NCBI GenBank assembly: GCA_004298345.1
Contig: SCTV01000015.1
Location: forward strand, 1 to 11,309
Direction of reading: 5' to 3'
DNA length: 11,309 nucleotides
Origin: Patescibacteria group bacterium
GTDB lineage: Bacteria > Patescibacteriota > Minisyncoccia > Phycocordibacterales > PALSA-1337
Below, one piece after another: positions 4,949-10,893 of this stretch; within the stretch, counting starts at the first letter, position 1, and the number at the start of each line of letters is the position of its first letter. The notes under the pieces are model-generated. The model was not told the DNA's origin and searched no databases. It saw only the letters and a program-made list of their open reading frames with translations. Made by a program: the position numbers and the translations under genes.

Positions 4949-4954
4949 ATATAC
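4949..4954 (+). promoter_or_regulatory. Possible -10 element of aroD
   Basis: TATACT lies 75 bases upstream of the preferred ATG5030, within TCCTATATACTCCCC. No clear -35 is seen; the region at the proper distance is the end of repeat element A, so the repeat may have contributed promoter sequence. Weak support. Confidence 0.25.
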
Positions 4955-5029
4955 TCCCCTCAGACTGCGTCGGGTGCCTGTGTGGGCAAAACCGACTTGA
5001 AAGAAAGCAACTTGAAAACATTGATTGTC

Positions 5030-5809
5030 ATGAAACCAAAACCGTTTTACCCGGGTGTGGTCTGTGTGGTCAACGAGTCCAAGTTGCCGCGTTTCCGCTT
5101 GGCACTTGAGACTCTCCTGGCTCGGCCAGAGCTGTGTGACACTATCGAGATACGCCTGGATGGGATCCGAGAGCATCTGTATCAAGTCTGGGCCCAGATC
5201 ATAGAGCTGGCTCAGTGCAAGCCAGTCATCCTCACCTTCCGCTCAAAGGAATGCGGAGGACGAGAGGTGATCTCGCTTGAAGAGCGCCTGACCTTTTGGC
5301 ACAATTTGCCAAAGGGTGTTCAGGAGCTTATTGATACGAGAGATTCGCGAGTGTTTGTGGACTGGGAGCTTGAGCTTCATGAACAATGGTATCATGGGCC
5401 ATTCGGATCAGTCTGCGGGTCTAACCCACCACCGTTTCCCTGGAGACAGGTCATTGCCTCGGAGCATGACTTCGAAGGCACGCCGACCAACCCTGGGGAA
5501 ATGCTATTTCGTCTTGAAGACACTAGAGCAGAAGCATTTCTGAAGCTGGTGACCAGGGCGAATAGTGAGCGAGATGTCGAACGCTTGAGAGGTCTTTTTG
5601 ATGGTCGTTCAGATCCTCGTCCACTTGCATCTTTTGCGATGGGTGCACTCGGTGAGGTGAGTCGTTTCGAGTGTATGGGCTGGGGAAGCTGTGCGACCTA
5701 CGGGTATCTCGAAGGGTTTGGCAATGCAGCTCCAGGACAGGTGTCCGTGCAGCGGCTCATGGCTGACCCGTCGGTGCAGAGAGCTCGAAAGATGTTTGGC
5801 TTCAAGTGA
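5030..5809 (+). CDS. aroD: Type I 3-dehydroquinate dehydratase
   Basis: Dehydrates 3-dehydroquinate to 3-dehydroshikimate through a Schiff base (shikimate pathway step 3). From ATG5030 the protein is 259 residues, usual length, and starts with the first barrel strand (PGVVCVV). GTG4982 would add 16 residues that look non-conserved, so I prefer ATG. Family residues by motif: EIRLDG (Glu40, Arg42), TFRSKECGG (Arg71), VDWELE, ASEHDFEGTP (general acid/base His146), LKLVTRA (Schiff-base Lys172), GEVSR (Arg212) and NAAPGQ (Gln237). The loop reads AAPGQ where the family usually has SAPGQ, so a substrate-contacting Ser appears to be Ala. No other shikimate gene is nearby. By eye the gene is more GC-rich than its neighbours, and it is flanked by two copies of one repeat element, so lateral arrival is plausible. 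Confidence 0.9.
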   Translation: MKPKPFYPGVVCVVNESKLPRFRLALETLLARPELCDTIEIRLDGIREHLYQVWAQIIELAQCKPVILTFRSKECGGREVISLEERLTFWHNLPKGVQELIDTRDSRVFVDWELELHEQWYHGPFGSVCGSNPPPFPWRQVIASEHDFEGTPTNPGEMLFRLEDTRAEAFLKLVTRANSERDVERLRGLFDGRSDPRPLASFAMGALGEVSRFECMGWGSCATYGYLEGFGNAAPGQVSVQRLMADPSVQRARKMFGFK

Positions 5810-5820
5810 AGTGTGGAGTT

Positions 5821-5849
5821 GCTCCGGATGGATTGTTCGGAGCTTTTTA
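5821..5849 (+). terminator. Terminator of aroD
   Basis: GCTCCG (5821-5826) and CGGAGC (5838-5843) form a 6-bp GC-rich stem with an 11-base loop, followed by TTTTTATTT, 11 bases after the stop. Confidence 0.8.
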
Positions 5850-5865
5850 TTTGGGGTAGAAGTAA

Positions 5866-6029
5866 GATTTACGAATGGGGAGAGTGCGAGGTCCCCGGAA
5901 TTTTTAGTAGAAAATTCCGGGGACCTTACTCATCAATCAAACAAAAACTGTACGATATATCGTACAGTTTTTGTTTCTTTGTGTTTGGACCCGTATATTC
6001 ATGAATCGTGAATCGTATATCATGAATCA
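5866..6029. mobile_element. MITE-like repeat element, copy B
   Basis: Same architecture as copy A: left end GATTTACGAATGGGGAGAG (5866-5884), right end CCCGTAT and ATTCATGAATCGTGAATC (5990-6014), then a further unit, GTATATCATGAATC. The core is a perfect 15-bp hairpin (5890-5904 with 5911-5925) whose loop contains AGTA, like the AGTA loop of copy A, though the stem sequence is unrelated. Ends conserved while the stem changes completely argues for a structural constraint on the hairpin. Copy B also contains the 38-bp palindrome that ends clpP, so its right half may be an insertion between hairpin and end. Confidence 0.6.
5939..5976. terminator. Perfect 38-bp palindrome, probable bidirectional terminator for clpP
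   Basis: Bases 5939-5957 are the exact reverse complement of 5958-5976, with centre GATATATC and no spacer. The A-rich and T-rich outer arms (AAACAAAAACTG and its complement) give U-tracts in both directions. It lies 68 bases beyond the clpP stop on the minus strand. The folded RNA must open a few central pairs to make a loop. Confidence 0.75.
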
Positions 6030-6043
6030 ATTTTTCCCAACTC

Positions 6044-6619
6044 TTACAATATCTTATCCACGATTCCATAAGCCTTTGCCTCTTCTGCAGACATATAGAA
6101 GTCTCGTTCGATATCCTTTTCTATCTGTGAGAGAGGTTGATTACAGTTTTTGGCCATTATCTTTGCCAAGTTTTCTCGTGTCTTCAAGATATGTTTTGCG
6201 GTAATCGCAATATCTGTCGCCTGACCATCTGCTCCACCGAGTGGCTGATGAATCATCACCTCAGCATTTGGAAGTATAAAGCGTTTACCTTTTTTACCGG
6301 CTGAAAGCACCCAAGCTCCACCAGAAGCGGCAACGCCAATACAATAAGTGGCAACATCATTTTTTACAAAGTTCATCGTGTCGATCATGGCAAGAGTTGC
6401 GGTCACCGAGCCGCCAGGAGAGTTGATGTAGAGACTGATTTCTTTCTTTGGGTCTTCTGACTGAAGGAAGAGCATCTGGGCGATGACGGTATTGGCTACG
6501 CCGTCGTCTATTGGGCCTCCGAGGAAGATGATGCCATCACGGAGTAATCGTGAATAAATATCGTAGGCTCGTTCGCCAAAAGGTGACTTTTCGATAACGG
6601 TGGGGATGAGGTATGACAT
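6044..6619 (-). CDS. clpP: ATP-dependent Clp protease proteolytic subunit
   Basis: 191 residues, usual length for the serine peptidase that forms the tetradecameric barrel fed by ClpX/ClpA/ClpC. Catalytic triad by motif: Ser99 in GVAASGGAW, His124 in MIHQPLGG, Asp173 in IERDFYMS. The oxyanion segment INSPGGSV (65-72) is intact. The residue after the catalytic Ser is Gly (SGG) where many homologues have Met (SMG), a change next to the active site. The N-terminus (MSYLIPTVIEKSPFGERAYDIYSRLL) is the usual mature start, so little or no propeptide is removed. Neither clpX nor tig is adjacent; tig lies about 4.3 kb away on the same strand. No Shine-Dalgarno is visible. Confidence 0.96.
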   Translation of the reverse strand: MSYLIPTVIEKSPFGERAYDIYSRLLRDGIIFLGGPIDDGVANTVIAQMLFLQSEDPKKEISLYINSPGGSVTATLAMIDTMNFVKNDVATYCIGVAASGGAWVLSAGKKGKRFILPNAEVMIHQPLGGADGQATDIAITAKHILKTRENLAKIMAKNCNQPLSQIEKDIERDFYMSAEEAKAYGIVDKIL

Positions 6620-6640
6620 AATTTTGGATAGATTTAAGAA

Positions 6641-6661
6641 TTAAGATTCACGATTCAAGAA
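6641..6661. repeat. Isolated copy of the GATTCACGATTC repeat unit
   Basis: AAGATTCACGATTCAAGAAT (6643-6662 region) matches the terminal unit of elements A and B but without hairpin or partner end. It lies in the 125-bp gap between the divergent clpP and rsmE starts and could overlap the clpP promoter. It may be the remnant of a third element. Confidence 0.5.
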
Positions 6662-6731
6662 TAGCTCATAAGTGCGATAAAATCAATCAAGCATATTGCG
6701 TGACCGGCTTTTTATTTATCAAAAGCTCTGC

Positions 6732-6744
6732 TACACTGAATTTC
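6732..6744 (+). promoter_or_regulatory. rsmE -10 element implying a leaderless transcript
   Basis: TACACT (6732-6737) ends seven bases before ATG6745. At normal spacing transcription would start at or next to the ATG, and no Shine-Dalgarno is present, so leaderless initiation is likely. The -35 (TTTTTA, 6709-6714) is poor. Confidence 0.4.
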
Positions 6745-7449
6745 ATGAAAATACATAGATTCTTTGTGGAGGAGGAAATTAGCGGAAAAGAGCGGATTTC
6801 TCTCGCCAATCCCGAGTTATTGCATCAAATGAGTAAAGTTTTTCGTTTTCAGGTCGGTGATACGGTGATTTTGTTTAATGGCACCGGAAGTGAAACTGTG
6901 TGTGAAATTACCCTGCTGACCAAAAAAGTGGCTGAGTTTTCTGTGCTCGAGAAGCGAGAAGGGCTCGCCAGACCAAAGACACAAATCGCCTTATATTTAT
7001 CACTGATCAAAAAAGATAATTTTGAATGGGTACTCCAAAAAGGTACTGAGCTCGGCGTGACTCGTTTTGTGCCAGTGATTTCTGAGCGGAGCGAGAAAAA
7101 AGATTTGAATATGGCCCGAGCAAAGAAAATAGTGGTAGAAGCGACCGAGCAGTCTGGCTGGGCAAATGTGCCTGAGATTGGAGAACCCGTTTCGCTCGCC
7201 GATATTTTAGAGCAAAAAGATGCTGTTTCAGAAAATTTGGTGGCATTTCATCTTGAAGGTACACCTTTTGAAAAATCTCTAGTAGCCGGTAAAACATCTC
7301 TCGGTATTCTCATCGGTCCCGAAGGTGGTTTCAGTGAAAAAGAGATTGAACTTTTTAAATCAAAAAATATTCCTATTTATTCTCTTGGCAAGCAGACTCT
7401 TCGTGCCGAAACAGCAGCAGTGGCAATTGCGAGTCTGTTGCTTTTATAG
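6745..7449 (+). CDS. rsmE: 16S rRNA (uracil-1498-N3)-methyltransferase RsmE
   Basis: A SPOUT-fold enzyme that methylates N3 of U1498 in 16S rRNA. From ATG6745 it has 234 residues. The in-frame GTG at 6700 would add 15 residues ahead of the conserved MKIHRFF start, so it is not preferred. An N-terminal PUA-like domain (about 1-70, HRFFVEEEI) is followed by the SPOUT domain, with LIKKDNFEWVLQKGTELGV (87-105), IGPEGGFSEKEI (190-201) and LGKQTLRAETA (214-224) forming the SAM-binding knot. At EATEQSGW (132-139) the family commonly has Arg where this protein has Trp. The gene converges on the TrmB-like regulator with only four bases between the stops and no terminator. Confidence 0.95.
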   Translation: MKIHRFFVEEEISGKERISLANPELLHQMSKVFRFQVGDTVILFNGTGSETVCEITLLTKKVAEFSVLEKREGLARPKTQIALYLSLIKKDNFEWVLQKGTELGVTRFVPVISERSEKKDLNMARAKKIVVEATEQSGWANVPEIGEPVSLADILEQKDAVSENLVAFHLEGTPFEKSLVAGKTSLGILIGPEGGFSEKEIELFKSKNIPIYSLGKQTLRAETAAVAIASLLLL

Positions 7450-7453
7450 TTCC

Positions 7454-8260
7454 TTAAACTGTCTCCAAGAAAGCATCGGTGTACCGAGGCTCACTTTTCA
7501 AGGGTTTCGATGTACTCCATACTGCCTCAAACTGAGCTTTCATCGTGTTGTAAAAATCTTTGCTGTGAATAACAAAACCGAATGTTTCTTGTCGAGACGA
7601 AACAAAAGCCACTTTATCTTCGCCGTAGAGCCAATAACTCATGTCCCAAGTGATACCCTTGGGTGCAATTCGTATTTCTCGCAAAAATCCTTCACTAACT
7701 CCAAAGCACGGGTATTCCTTTAGACTCACTTTTTTATCATCTGGCCACAATCCCCGAGTATAAATATTTTGCCTGATACGACGACGATTCAGATCCTCGA
7801 AATATTCCTTTCCAAGTACGGCGATCATTTCTTTGGTTGCCCAGAATGCTGCGGTCTCGGCATTTTGTTGCCAGCAAAATTCATTGAGTACCTGTTTTAC
7901 TCCGTGTACTCCAGAATAGAACTTTATTTTTGGTGCTATAGATTCGCTGTGTTTGAGGAGTCTGGGAAGAATAGCTTCGAGGTGTTTTTCCTCTTTTTCA
8001 AGAAGTGCAATTTTTTCTTTGATTAGTCGAGGTAGATTTTTAATATCATCAATTTGAAATAGCTTTTTATTTTCTTGGATACGTTCGGTGGCGAGGTCGT
8101 GACTTTTGAGAATGGTAATTTGATCGTATACCGATGGGCGGGGAATACCGAGCCCATCCGCAATCTGTCGTGCCGAAGAAGCCCCGTGTTCAAGTAAATA
8201 GCTATACACACTACGAGTATTTTCAGACAGACCAATTTCCTTGAATAATTTTTGAAGCAT
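7454..8260 (-). CDS. TrmB-type winged-helix transcriptional regulator
   Basis: From ATG at 8260 the protein has 268 residues, starting MLQKLFKEIGLSENTRSVYSYLLEHG. The reading frame is open for 121 codons further upstream, but that part runs through the intergenic promoter region and has no recognisable protein features. An N-terminal winged helix (about 1-70; recognition segment ARQIADGLGIPRPSVYDQITIL) is the TrmB/HTH_11 type. A charged helix (about 80-103) probably dimerises, and a C-terminal region (about 110-268) would sense an effector; I cannot identify the ligand. In known members sugars are common effectors (established knowledge). It is divergent from the ABC importer and shares a 120-bp intergenic region with palindromes, so local control of that operon and of itself is likely (inference). 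Confidence 0.8.
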   Translation of the reverse strand: MLQKLFKEIGLSENTRSVYSYLLEHGASSARQIADGLGIPRPSVYDQITILKSHDLATERIQENKKLFQIDDIKNLPRLIKEKIALLEKEEKHLEAILPRLLKHSESIAPKIKFYSGVHGVKQVLNEFCWQQNAETAAFWATKEMIAVLGKEYFEDLNRRRIRQNIYTRGLWPDDKKVSLKEYPCFGVSEGFLREIRIAPKGITWDMSYWLYGEDKVAFVSSRQETFGFVIHSKDFYNTMKAQFEAVWSTSKPLKSEPRYTDAFLETV

Positions 8261-8290
8261 ATAGCCAGCGTAGCATAAAGAGCATATTTT

Positions 8291-8338
8291 GTCGATATTC
8301 GACGACAACTTTACATATATCGATAAGTGCATTAAGAT
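8291..8338 (+). promoter_or_regulatory. Importer operon promoter with flanking operator-like palindromes
   Basis: TTTACA (8310-8315) and TAAGAT (8333-8338) are exactly 17 bases apart, the best sigma70-type promoter in the window. GTCGA-TAT-TCGAC (8291-8303) lies just upstream of the -35, and TATCGATA (8318-8325) is in the spacer; both share the core TCGATA. This is the natural place for the adjacent TrmB-type regulator to act. In the leader, CAAGGT (8350-8355) can pair with ACCTTG (8366-8371) ten bases before the ATG, possibly modulating translation. I do not see a TPP riboswitch consensus. Confidence 0.55.
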
Positions 8339-8380
8339 CATCAGACAGTCAAGGTCTGGGAGCCTACCTTGGTTGCGCCT

Positions 8381-9121
8381 ATGCTCACGATACAAAATCT
8401 CCATAAAATTTGGCGAGAGAATGATATTACAAAGGCAGTATTTGATGGTTTTTCCTTGACGGTTACCGCCGGAGATTTTGTGGGTATTGTGGGACCAAAT
8501 GGGGTAGGCAAGAGCACACTCTTTAACATAATTGCCGGTCTTGATCATGACTACCAGGGACAGGTTTTTGTGGACGAAACATCTAAATATGCGGTCGGTT
8601 ATGTGTTTCAAAACTATCGACAATCCCTTTTCCCTTGGTGTACCGTCTTTGAAAATATTGCATATCCATTAAAACTTCGTGGAAAAACTATCTCTGAGCA
8701 AGAAGAGGCGGTGTCAATACTTTGTAAAGAATTTGATATCTTTATCAATCTTTCAAAATATCCATACGAGCTCTCAGGTGGACAGCAACAAATCGTCGCT
8801 ATTTTACGAGCGCTTATTTTTAAACCCGATATTTTACTTCTTGACGAGCCTTTTTCTGCCGTTGATTATGATGCAACGTATCAGATTATCGCCTTTATTC
8901 AAAAGGTCTGGAAGAAAACCGGTATTACTACTTTGTTAATTTCACACGATCTGGATGAGGTGTTGCTACTCTGTCGCCGTATTGTGGTACTTGGCGGCAA
9001 ACCAGTTAGTGTTAAAACAGACGTGCCACATCGATTGGAGTACCCCAGGAATATTGATGTGATGGGAAATGAAAGTTTTGTGCAAACAAAAAGAATGATT
9101 TTGAGGCAGATTATTAAATAA
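8381..9121 (+). CDS. ABC importer ATP-binding protein, SsuB/TauB-like
   Basis: 246 residues from ATG8381 (MLTIQNLHKIW); the in-frame TTG at 8369 is less likely. It hydrolyses ATP for the importer encoded by this operon, on the inner face of the membrane. Walker A is GPNGVGKST (38-46), Q-loop Gln77 (VFQNYRQSLFPW), signature LSGGQ (131-135), Walker B ILLLDEP with Asp155/Glu156, D-loop SAVD (159-162) and switch His189 (ISHD). The Q-loop FPW and the sequence around the signature place it with ATPases of the sulfonate/nitrate/taurine/thiamine-precursor group. The signature reads LSGGQQQ where LSGGMRQ or LSGGQRQ is usual. It is the first gene of the operon, 11 bases before the binding protein. Confidence 0.9.
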   Translation: MLTIQNLHKIWRENDITKAVFDGFSLTVTAGDFVGIVGPNGVGKSTLFNIIAGLDHDYQGQVFVDETSKYAVGYVFQNYRQSLFPWCTVFENIAYPLKLRGKTISEQEEAVSILCKEFDIFINLSKYPYELSGGQQQIVAILRALIFKPDILLLDEPFSAVDYDATYQIIAFIQKVWKKTGITTLLISHDLDEVLLLCRRIVVLGGKPVSVKTDVPHRLEYPRNIDVMGNESFVQTKRMILRQIIK

Positions 9122-9132
9122 CATATCTACAT

Positions 9133-10107
9133 ATGAAAAAATATTTACACACGGGCATTTTGATTGTTATTCTTCTACTTTCAGGATTTTTGCTTTGGAG
9201 ACATAGTGTGCAAACAAGGGTCTCTCATGAAGTTGTTCGTGTTGCTGACGTCGGAGCTATTGCATGGGTACCGTTTCAAGTCGGTCTCGAGAAAGGATTT
9301 TTTGCTGATGAGGGGTTGTCTATTAGTATCGTTTCTGTACAAACCGGGGATGAATCTCTAAAGGCCTTACTTAGTAATAGTGTCGACATTTCTCTCGCAG
9401 GGATTATTCCGTATTCGTTTGTGGCACTTGATCACCCAGAAATACAGGTACTTGCGTTGAATACTTTTGCGAAGGACAATCAAATTATTGCTAGGAAAGA
9501 TAGTGGTGTTAGTCGGCCAGAGGATTTGATCGGCAAAAAGATTGGTTATTCAAAGACGACCGCATCTGATATCGGGGTAGAATTTTTTCTCAAAAATCAT
9601 GGTATTACTAAAGGTCAGGTAACTCTCATTCCAATGAAACCATTTGCCATGCCAGTAGCACTTGCGACCGGAGAGATAGACGCATATTCATCATGGGAGC
9701 CAAATATTATTAATGGCAAAAAATTGCTTGATACAAGGGCTATTTTGTTTAACGATGTACTCAGTACCTATACATGGCACGGATCTCTCATGGCAAATAA
9801 AACCTATATTGAGAGCCATCACAGCTCCGTCCTAGCTTTTTTGCGAGCATGGAAAAAATCGGCTCAATTTACAAAAGATAATCCGACCGAAGCGATTGCT
9901 ATTGCCTCAGCATATACAAAGATCCCAGCTGAAGCCTTGAAACAGATCTGGTCACGCTATGATTTTGTAGCAAATCCAAGTCCAGAAGAAGTGGTTTCTA
10001 TACTTCGCACAGATTTACTCTGGGCAAACCTCCATCGTGCGAATCCACTAGCAACAATTCCTGACCCAGTGACATTGCTTGCGAACATAAATGAATCAAA
10101 AATTTAA
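9133..10107 (+). CDS. ABC importer substrate-binding protein, NMT1/SsuA-like
   Basis: 324 residues. An N-terminal hydrophobic segment (about 8-24, TGILIVILLLSGFLLW) has no lipobox cysteine, so the protein is probably held by an uncleaved helix or released after signal cleavage, unlike many Gram-positive-type binding proteins. After it comes the periplasmic-binding type 2 fold of the NMT1/THI5/SsuA group: VADVGAIAWVPFQVGLEKGFFADEGL (about 38-63), a SVDISLAG hinge (about 83-90), LIGKKIGYSKTTASD (about 132-146) and GEIDAYSSWEPN (about 179-190). Family members bind sulfonates, nitrate, taurine, bicarbonate or pyrimidine thiamine precursors. I see no residue pattern that decides between them, and no thiamine, sulfonate or nitrate genes nearby. 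Its end overlaps the permease start by 17 bases. Confidence 0.88.
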   Translation: MKKYLHTGILIVILLLSGFLLWRHSVQTRVSHEVVRVADVGAIAWVPFQVGLEKGFFADEGLSISIVSVQTGDESLKALLSNSVDISLAGIIPYSFVALDHPEIQVLALNTFAKDNQIIARKDSGVSRPEDLIGKKIGYSKTTASDIGVEFFLKNHGITKGQVTLIPMKPFAMPVALATGEIDAYSSWEPNIINGKKLLDTRAILFNDVLSTYTWHGSLMANKTYIESHHSSVLAFLRAWKKSAQFTKDNPTEAIAIASAYTKIPAEALKQIWSRYDFVANPSPEEVVSILRTDLLWANLHRANPLATIPDPVTLLANINESKI

Positions 10108-10852
10108 ACATTTCCTCTGCTCTTTTTCTGGATTTGCAGTACTTATCGTATTGTGGCAGATAGTATATGAGTTTAAATTTATTGATTCGCGTTTGTTTCC
10201 TTCAAGCGCACAAGTATTCAGCAAGCTACTGAGTTTCTTTGAGCACCAGGAAACAGTGGTTGATATCTACAGCACACTCTACAGAACAGTGTTTGGTTTT
10301 GTCCTGGCCGTCGCTTTAGCAATTCCTACAGGTATTTTTGTAGGTATGTATCAGCCAGCATATCGAATGTTTCGCTCAACTATTGATTTCTTCCGCTCCT
10401 TGCCTGCTACTGCGATGTTTCCACTTTTCTTACTTTTCTTTGGGATTGGGGATGGGTCAAAGATAGCTATCTCAGCCTTCATTGCTTTTTGGGTTATTTT
10501 GGTCAACACACTCTATGGTGTCCAATATACATCCAAACAGAGACGACTGGTTGCTCGATCGCTTGGAGCAAGCGCCGAGCAAGTGTTTCGAGGTGTCGTG
10601 CTGTACGAGACATTGCCGAGCATTATGGTCGGACTACGAACAGGACTTTCGTTGTCACTTATTGCGGTAGTGGTAAGCGAGATGTTTATCGGTTCAAATA
10701 GTGGTTTGGGGCAAAAGATTTATGATGCGTATGTTACATATGAGTCAGTAGACTTGCTTGCTTGGCTTGTAATTACGGGCATGGTGGGATTTGTTATTAA
10801 TAAAGTGTTCGTTTTTGTCGATACTCGGCTCTTGCATTGGGTTGATAAATGA
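10091..10852 (+). CDS. ABC importer permease, SsuC/TauC-like
   Basis: 253 residues of a BPD_transp_1 type membrane protein, normal length. Membrane segments are seen at about 10-27, 66-86, 105-120, 124-143, 186-200 and 222-242, consistent with six helices. The cytoplasmic EAA loop that docks on the ATPase is VARSLGASAEQVFRGVVLYETLP (split here as residues 154-176; key Gly159 in SLGAS). GLGQKIYDA (205-213) and the early LFPS motif (35-38) are typical of SsuC/TauC proteins. The permease presumably forms a homodimer, since only one permease is encoded. The start lies inside the binding-protein gene, so the two are translationally coupled. Confidence 0.9.
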   Translation: MNQKFKHFLCSFSGFAVLIVLWQIVYEFKFIDSRLFPSSAQVFSKLLSFFEHQETVVDIYSTLYRTVFGFVLAVALAIPTGIFVGMYQPAYRMFRSTIDFFRSLPATAMFPLFLLFFGIGDGSKIAISAFIAFWVILVNTLYGVQYTSKQRRLVARSLGASAEQVFRGVVLYETLPSIMVGLRTGLSLSLIAVVVSEMFIGSNSGLGQKIYDAYVTYESVDLLAWLVITGMVGFVINKVFVFVDTRLLHWVDK

Positions 10853-10887
10853 AAACACTCTGCGCCCTACTGGGCGCAGAGTGTTTT
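10852..10887. terminator. Bidirectional terminator, 16-bp perfect stem
   Basis: AAAACACTCTGCGCCC (10852-10867) pairs with 10872-10887 around TACT (AGTA on the other strand). The right arm ends TGTTTT and the left begins AAAACA. It starts on the last base of the permease stop and ends six bases before the trigger factor stop, serving both converging units. Confidence 0.9.
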
Positions 10888-10893
10888 GAGGAT

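Noticed and set aside
4982..5029. GTG4982 as the aroD start
   Set aside because: The 16 extra residues are not family-like and no Shine-Dalgarno supports it; ATG5030 gives the normal length. Not excluded.
7007..7297. Minus-strand reading frame of 96 codons inside rsmE
   Set aside because: It lies wholly opposite a well-conserved RsmE domain and shows no protein motif; shadow of the real gene.
8339..8380. TPP riboswitch before the ABC importer
   Set aside because: The leader is too short, and the conserved CTGAGA and ACCTGATCTGG-type elements are absent.
8261..8623. 121-codon N-terminal extension of the TrmB-like regulator
   Set aside because: It would run through the divergent promoter and into the ABC ATPase gene, and has no recognisable features; the winged helix begins properly at ATG8260.
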